From the NCBI GenBank assembly GCA_947625935.1, contig CANQQE010000002.1, positions 114,874-178,873 of the forward strand: 64,000 nt of DNA, in the 5' to 3' direction. Below the pieces are notes generated by a model. The model was not told where the DNA came from, searched no databases, and was given only the letters and a program-made list of their open reading frames with translations. The translations under genes were made by a program, and so were the position numbers. The DNA is from an uncultured Muribaculaceae bacterium. GTDB taxonomy: Bacteria > Bacteroidota > Bacteroidia > Bacteroidales > Muribaculaceae. Positions within the stretch are counted from its first letter, which is position 1. Each line of letters begins with the position of its first letter. Shown in pieces: positions 59,208 to 64,000 of this stretch.

Positions 59208-62180
59208 TTACCTCGTCGGGAGGGCGCGATATACCTGCTCAAACAAGCGAGGACGTATGTTCAATTTTGAAAATGCGGCATTATCGCGGGTGGGATTGAC
59301 ACGATTGGTGAGAAAAATGAAAATCAAATCATTTTCGGGGTCAACCCAAAAGCAGGTGCCGGTGAATCCCAAATGCCCGAACGTGGATGGTGAAGCCAGT
59401 TCTGTGGTCGGCGATGATTGCGGTTTATCGACATCAGGCTTGTCAAACCCGAGACCGCGGCGGCAACTGGGGCTTTTTCCTGTGGTGAACAGCTTGACTG
59501 TGGGTTCCGACAAAACACGGGTACCGCCGTAAGTGCCGCCGTTAAGCCACATCTGGCAGAGCTTGGCGAGATCGTCGGCGGTCGAAAATAGGCCCGCGTT
59601 GCCCTGCACGCCCCCCGACATATTAGCGAGTTCGTCATGCACATAGCCGCGGAGAGTCTGACGGCGTAGGAAGGTGTCATGCTCGGTCGGCGAGATCTCA
59701 GCCGAGTTAAATCCGTTGTCAATTGGCCTATAGGAGGTATGCGACATTCCGAGTGGAGTGAAAATGCGCCGGGCCACCCAACGGTCATGCTCCATGCCGG
59801 TTAATCTCTGCTCCATATCGGTGAGTAATGCGAAATTAAGGCAACTGTAGTTGTATTTATTGCTGGGACGCAACTTGGCACTGTAGATGCGGTTCATTAT
59901 TGTGTCGTAAGCTGCTCTACCTACAAAAATACCTTTGGCCGCTTCAATCGGAGTGGAGGCCGAGTGACGTGGCGAGGTTATGTCGCGGCGCAATCGGGCC
60001 GATGCGTTGCCGTAAGCCTTATTGGCTATCTTGATTGGGTTTGCGGCTGTTTTCCTCGCGGAGATGAGTTGTCCCGAATAGCTCGCTGTGTCCATCATGG
60101 TCTGGAACATATTGAGCGAGGCAGGCATTCCCGATTCATGGTAGAGCAATTGCTTAACGGTTATCCCCTCTTTGTCATTGTTTTTTAGCCCGGGGATATG
60201 TTTCGATGCTCGGTCGTCGAGCGAGAACAGTTTGTCGTCATAAGCCGCCATCACTCCGGGAAGTGTTCCTGCAGCCTTGGATACTGATGCGAGATCATAG
60301 ATTGTCCCGTCGGTCACAGGAGCGCGATGCAGGTAATCGAGCGTGCCATAGTTTTTATTGATCATGACGTTTCCACCTTTGGCGACAAGAACTTGACAAC
60401 CGGGAAACGCTTTGGTGCGCAACCCCGTCTTGACGAGCGCATCAATGCTGTCTGTAAGCCAAGCCTGCAATCCCTCCATCACGGGGGATGTATAGCCGAG
60501 ACGGTTTTTCGACAGTTTGACCCCGGTGCCCATAGGAGCGATACCTTTGAGATTGACCGGCAATCGTCCTGTGACATTTATTCCCCCGAAAATGGCTTGT
60601 GCGGCATACTCCCGTGTATAAGGGGTGTCATCGTAGGCTATTACCAATGTCTTGGTGTGTTGTAGTGATGCCGAAAATTTAGCCATTTTGTACGGGTTGA
60701 CAAAGAACACCGGTATCAGGTTCTTCACCGAATGCAATTGCGACAATAGCTGGCGGGTCGAAGCGTGGTCATTGAAAATACCCACTATGACTATGTCGTG
60801 TTTCTTGATTTGCGAGATTTTGGTCGACGAGAAAGCAGTCCCGTCGCTCGCGTAATTGTCCACTCCCGCATACTTGGCGCAATATCTTGAGAATGTATTG
60901 TCGGCGGCCGCGCCGAGGCTGACAACGGCTATCGACTTATCGGCGAGGTCGCTGATGGGAAGCAAGTCGGCATCGTTGCGTACGACGGTCATTGACGCTG
61001 CGGCCAAACGTCGGTTGACGGCATCGGCTTGGGTTGAGTTAATCGCCCTCTCGAGACCTTGGCGTGCAATCGTTGACGGAGTGGACAGTCCGAGCGCATA
61101 TTTGTAGGCGAGCATTTTGCGGCAACGATCATCAATAGTCTTTTGGCTGATGAGTTTATCGTGTATGGCTTTCTCGATAGCCTTGATATCAGAAGCCGGA
61201 TGATCCGACCCGAGAAGCACATCTGCCCCGGCGAGCAGAGCCGCTACACATTTATTTCGATTGGAGGCGGCCCCTTTCATAGCCAGGGCATCGGTAAACA
61301 GAAGTCCGTTGAACCCCATGCGTTCTTTAAGCAGCCCTGTCGTGATTTTATTGGAAAGGGATGCAGGAGTGTCTGAGGCATCTAAAGCCGGGACGTTAAG
61401 GTGTCCCACCATGACACCGTCAAGCCCCTCGTCGATGTAGCGTTTGAATGGGAGCAGATCGGTTGAATCGAGATGTTTCCGATCATGGTTAACAGTGGGG
61501 AGCGTTTTATGAGAATCGGTCGAAGTGTCACCGTGACCGGGGAAATGTTTCCCCACGGCCATAACCCCTCCATCCTGAAGACCTTTGGCATAGGCTATTC
61601 CAAGCGATGCGACCTTTGATGGGTTTTCTCCGAATGAGCGATAGCCTATCACGGGATTTGCGGGGTTGGAATTTACATCGAGCACCGGAGCGAAATTGAC
61701 GGATATGCCCATTAGACGGCACTCGCGGGCTACTTCCCGGCCATAGTCATACAATAATCGTTCGTTAGCAATAGCGCCTAAACCCATATTATGAGGAAAG
61801 CGAGGTGTGTCTTTCACTCTCATTGACAACCCCCATTCTCCGTCGAGAGTCATCAGGAGCGGAACCGATGAAAGCGACTGGGCATATGAGGTCATGTCTG
61901 CAAACTGCGCTATCGTCCCTGCACTGAACAGCAAACCGCCGACATGATTGCTGCCGACAAGAAGTTTTATGGAATTGCGGCTCATCTCCCCCGACGCCGG
62001 ATTGACAACCGGGACAAACAGTTGGGCAATCCTGTCGCGCGGCGACAATGTGTTATAGACCGAATCGACCCAACGGCGACCGGCATCTGTATCGGCCCTC
62101 CGCAATAGAGACGGCTCAGCCGCATAGGTAAAAAAATGCGCCGCAAGACACAGCAATGAGAGCGGAAAAAGGCGTTTCAT
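59208..62180 (-). CDS. GH3 beta-N-acetylglucosaminidase-like / beta-lactamase-like fusion
   Basis: A 990-residue periplasmic two-enzyme protein. Signal peptide 1-21. The GH3/NagZ-type barrel (about 45-370) has KHFPGHGDTSTDSH (211-224), in which Asp218 and His224 form the NagZ acid/base dyad, and nucleophile Asp297 in LFTDALAMKG. A linking GH3 C-terminal-like domain follows (about 395-545). The serine-hydrolase domain (about 570-985) has SVSK (632-635) as its Ser-x-x-Lys and YSC (778-780) where class C enzymes have Tyr-x-Asn, then HLGFTGT near the end. Fused forms of this type are known in Bacteroidetes and probably trim muropeptides. It lies 11 bases after the 5'-nucleotidase gene. Confidence 0.9.
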   Translation of the reverse strand: MKRLFPLSLLCLAAHFFTYAAEPSLLRRADTDAGRRWVDSVYNTLSPRDRIAQLFVPVVNPASGEMSRNSIKLLVGSNHVGGLLFSAGTIAQFADMTSYAQSLSSVPLLMTLDGEWGLSMRVKDTPRFPHNMGLGAIANERLLYDYGREVARECRLMGISVNFAPVLDVNSNPANPVIGYRSFGENPSKVASLGIAYAKGLQDGGVMAVGKHFPGHGDTSTDSHKTLPTVNHDRKHLDSTDLLPFKRYIDEGLDGVMVGHLNVPALDASDTPASLSNKITTGLLKERMGFNGLLFTDALAMKGAASNRNKCVAALLAGADVLLGSDHPASDIKAIEKAIHDKLISQKTIDDRCRKMLAYKYALGLSTPSTIARQGLERAINSTQADAVNRRLAAASMTVVRNDADLLPISDLADKSIAVVSLGAAADNTFSRYCAKYAGVDNYASDGTAFSSTKISQIKKHDIVIVGIFNDHASTRQLLSQLHSVKNLIPVFFVNPYKMAKFSASLQHTKTLVIAYDDTPYTREYAAQAIFGGINVTGRLPVNLKGIAPMGTGVKLSKNRLGYTSPVMEGLQAWLTDSIDALVKTGLRTKAFPGCQVLVAKGGNVMINKNYGTLDYLHRAPVTDGTIYDLASVSKAAGTLPGVMAAYDDKLFSLDDRASKHIPGLKNNDKEGITVKQLLYHESGMPASLNMFQTMMDTASYSGQLISARKTAANPIKIANKAYGNASARLRRDITSPRHSASTPIEAAKGIFVGRAAYDTIMNRIYSAKLRPSNKYNYSCLNFALLTDMEQRLTGMEHDRWVARRIFTPLGMSHTSYRPIDNGFNSAEISPTEHDTFLRRQTLRGYVHDELANMSGGVQGNAGLFSTADDLAKLCQMWLNGGTYGGTRVLSEPTVKLFTTGKSPSCRRGLGFDKPDVDKPQSSPTTELASPSTFGHLGFTGTCFWVDPENDLIFIFLTNRVNPTRDNAAFSKLNIRPRLFEQVYRALPTR

Positions 62181-62191
62181 AATCGTTTAAC

Positions 62192-63703
62192 TTAGTGGTG
62201 CATACGTTGGGTTGAGTCTATTTTAACTTTTTTCCCCTTGTTGGTGATGCGGAACCAGTCGATAAGATCGTCATAAAGCACGCTGTCACTGCGGGAAATA
62301 ACCTTGCCTCGGGTCAGTGGTTCCATATAGTCGCCCCCGTTGGCTAAATAATCGATGGTTGCGAGCCTGTATGTCCTTTCCGGATCTATGGGCTTACCGC
62401 CAATCATAATAGACGTGCACCTGCCATCAGAACCCATTGTCGCATTGACTTCACGGCTCACACCGTCGCCGCCCCTGATACCCATGATGTCTATGGCCTC
62501 CTTGAGATCACTGCCCTTTATGTCCATGACTAACACCGAGTTGTTGAAAGGCATCATCATCATTATCATACCCTCTGTGACAGATCCCTTCGGCAGACTG
62601 CGGCGTATACCGCCCTTGTTGACAATGGCAAGGTCAACAGTTTTGTCGCTTATGCCGTCTCCCCGGCTTTTCACAAAATCACTGACGAGATTGAGCAACG
62701 GAGCTTCATCGTTTTTAAGGGCTACAGGCGTTGAGCCGATCTTAACATTCATAAGAGAGTCAACTCCCTGACGATATGGCTTCAACATTTCGCCCCATGC
62801 CGGATTAATGCGTGAATCAAGCCGTGAATCGACAGGAATCACGCGGTAATCGATTTTGCCTTTGTCAAAATCAATCACACTTTCGCCGAGATATTGGCCT
62901 GATTTCCCCACTTGGGCCACTACGACAGTGTCACCGATGGCATTGACTACTTTTGACCGATATTTGCTGCCTGTATCGGCCGGATTTATAAGCGTATGCG
63001 AATGGCCTCCTATGATGAGGTCGATATCTTCGCTTTGGCGTGCGAGATCAACGTCTCCAGGTCCGGGTATCGGCTCATAGCCTATATGGGTGACAGCGAC
63101 AACAGCGTCTGCCCTCTCATTATGCTTCAGATGCCACGCCGTGGCGTTGGCGGCTTTTATCGCATCAAGATACTTGACACCGTCATAATTACCCTCGGCA
63201 ATCATCCCTTTAGGGTCAAGATTCACCCCTATGAATCCCACTTTTTTGTCACCGACTTTCTTGATGTAATATGGTTGGAAAAAACGGTCAAGCACACTCC
63301 CTTTCAGATCATAGTTGGTAGTGATCCATGTTGCGCTGTCGGCTTCGATATTTTTGGCAAGAGCGTCTACACCGTTATCGAAATCATGGTTTCCGAGTAT
63401 GGCGAGATCATATCCTAAAAGGTTCATCATCTTATGCTCGGTCTCACCTCCGTACAGATTGAAAAACAGCGTGCCTTGAACGGCATCGCCGGCATCAACT
63501 AACATTACATTTGGTTCTGCGGCTCTTACACTGTCGATGAGCACCTTACGGCGGAACACACCACCCTTTCCGTTGTCGAGCGGATCAATCTGGCTATGTG
63601 TATCGTTGGTGTGGAGCAATACAAGTCGCTCGCCGCGGGCTGCGACACTCATTGATGTTGCAATGAAAGCAACAGCTAATGACTTCAGTATGAATTGTTG
63701 CAT
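62192..63703 (-). CDS. Bifunctional metallophosphatase/5'-nucleotidase
   Basis: A periplasmic UshA-like nucleotidase (503 residues). Signal peptide 1-22. The metallophosphatase domain (about 25-290) carries LLHTNDTHSQ (29-38, Asp34 and His36), GDAVQGTLF (72-80), GNHDFDNG (104-111) and IGGHSHT. The C-terminal substrate domain (about 310-490) has DLAIVNKGGIRRSLP and SVLVMDIKGSDLKEAIDIMG. It removes phosphate from nucleotides so that nucleosides can be taken up. Many Bacteroides species split these two domains into neighbouring genes; here they are one protein. It is the first gene of a two-gene unit with the GH3 fusion. Confidence 0.94.
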   Translation of the reverse strand: MQQFILKSLAVAFIATSMSVAARGERLVLLHTNDTHSQIDPLDNGKGGVFRRKVLIDSVRAAEPNVMLVDAGDAVQGTLFFNLYGGETEHKMMNLLGYDLAILGNHDFDNGVDALAKNIEADSATWITTNYDLKGSVLDRFFQPYYIKKVGDKKVGFIGVNLDPKGMIAEGNYDGVKYLDAIKAANATAWHLKHNERADAVVAVTHIGYEPIPGPGDVDLARQSEDIDLIIGGHSHTLINPADTGSKYRSKVVNAIGDTVVVAQVGKSGQYLGESVIDFDKGKIDYRVIPVDSRLDSRINPAWGEMLKPYRQGVDSLMNVKIGSTPVALKNDEAPLLNLVSDFVKSRGDGISDKTVDLAIVNKGGIRRSLPKGSVTEGMIMMMMPFNNSVLVMDIKGSDLKEAIDIMGIRGGDGVSREVNATMGSDGRCTSIMIGGKPIDPERTYRLATIDYLANGGDYMEPLTRGKVISRSDSVLYDDLIDWFRITNKGKKVKIDSTQRMHH

Positions 63704-63875
63704 ATCAGGGTTAGATGTTGTGTTATGCTACGAAGATACGAAAAACGAGCTAATAAACCAACAACTTACAAACCCACAGGTCGTCCGATGAAAAATAACG
63801 ATCACATCTATCAATTCTCAATAGGCTACAAGACAGACACATACAAAACATCCAGTAAAATATCCTCTAAAAAGT

Positions 63876-63906
63876 TTTGCCGAATAAATAATTTACCTTA
63901 ACTTTG
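63876..63906 (+). promoter_or_regulatory. tRNA-Arg promoter
   Basis: TTTG (63876-63879), 19 bases, then TAACTTTG (63899-63906), a perfect consensus, 23 bases before the tRNA 5' end. Confidence 0.8.
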
Positions 63907-63929
63907 CACTCGCAATCCAAAACAAGGAT

Positions 63930-64000
63930 GGCTCCTTAGCTCAACTGAATAGAGCATCTGACTACGGATCAGAAGGTTACAGGTTTGAATCCTGTAGGAG
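63930..64000 (+). tRNA. tRNA-Arg(ACG), 3' end cut by window
   Basis: A cloverleaf can be drawn. The acceptor 5' strand is GGCTCCT and pairs with the visible AGGAG at the edge. The D-arm contains AGCTCAACTGAATAGAGC. The anticodon stem TCTGA/TCAGA encloses loop CTACGGA, giving anticodon ACG, which is read as ICG after deamination. The T-arm is ACAGGTTTGAATCCTGT. About six bases of the 3' acceptor end lie outside the window. Confidence 0.95.

Noticed and set aside
1-64000. Mobile elements, prophage, toxin-antitoxin or defence systems
   Set aside because: I looked for transposase, integrase, restriction, Cas and small paired genes and found none; gene content is core-like throughout.

Overview
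The window looks like chromosomal DNA of a gut Bacteroidales bacterium. A Muribaculaceae-type genome is my best guess; that placement is inferred from protein style and roughly balanced base composition, not from a search. Supporting signs are the batA-E aerotolerance cluster, DUF4492-cydAB, DUF4494, DUF4301, DUF3098, a DcaP-like porin, a TonB-dependent receptor with a surface-lipoprotein partner, and repeated Bacteroidetes-type promoters (TTTG, 19-21 bases, TAnnTTTG). I see no insertion sequence, prophage, CRISPR array or rRNA. Coding density is high, and only one stretch above 300 bases lacks a gene (48092-48526); it holds a cobalamin riboswitch.

Layout. 1-9.9 kb, mostly minus: end of a DUF2582 winged-helix gene, a dicarboxylate/amino acid:cation symporter, typA, a thioredoxin lipoprotein, a leucine-rich repeat protein, fabF-acpP, truA and speA. 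10.1-15.6 kb: an OmpA-like/TPR lipoprotein (+), then a sugar MFS transporter, a YggS-type PLP protein, DUF4494 and rsgA (minus). 15.7-25.8 kb (+): two overlapping HU-like genes, the second fused to a membrane helix and a LysM-like domain, followed by moxR-DUF58-membrane protein-batA-batB-batC-batD-batE. 26-33 kb (+): a small HTH protein, a DUF2007-universal stress protein, a DPP5-like peptidase, a DUF486 membrane protein, a putative porin and a solute-binding protein. 33.2-36.6 kb (+): DUF4492-cydA-cydB and a small Asp/Cys/Trp-rich protein. 36.7-38.2 kb (minus): acetyl-CoA hydrolase/CoA-transferase. 38.3-44.2 kb (+): miaB, then ftsX-DUF3098-uppP-truB-queA-DUF2148. 44.2-48.4 kb (minus): cobalamin riboswitch, btuB-like receptor, BtuG-like propeller lipoprotein and a YigZ/IMPACT protein. 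48.5-51.6 kb (+): BASS-type transporter, Crp/Fnr regulator, YjbR protein and EamA transporter. 51.7-53.2 kb (minus): DUF4301. 53.3-56.6 kb (+): a tricorn-like S41 peptidase. 56.7-63.7 kb (minus): a glutaminase-like protein with altered active-site motifs, a DcaP-like porin, a GH3/beta-lactamase fusion and a fused 5'-nucleotidase. The window ends inside tRNA-Arg(ACG).

Functional themes are microaerobic respiration and oxygen tolerance (cydAB, bat), envelope building and division (ftsX, uppP, fabF-acpP), tRNA modification (truA, miaB, truB, queA), vitamin B12 capture under riboswitch control, and periplasmic peptide and nucleotide breakdown. Four items deserve a second look: the HU-membrane-LysM fusion, which could tie DNA to the cell wall; the small acidic cysteine protein behind cydB; the glutaminase-like protein lacking most expected catalytic residues; and the perfectly palindromic divergent promoter between the CoA-transferase and miaB.
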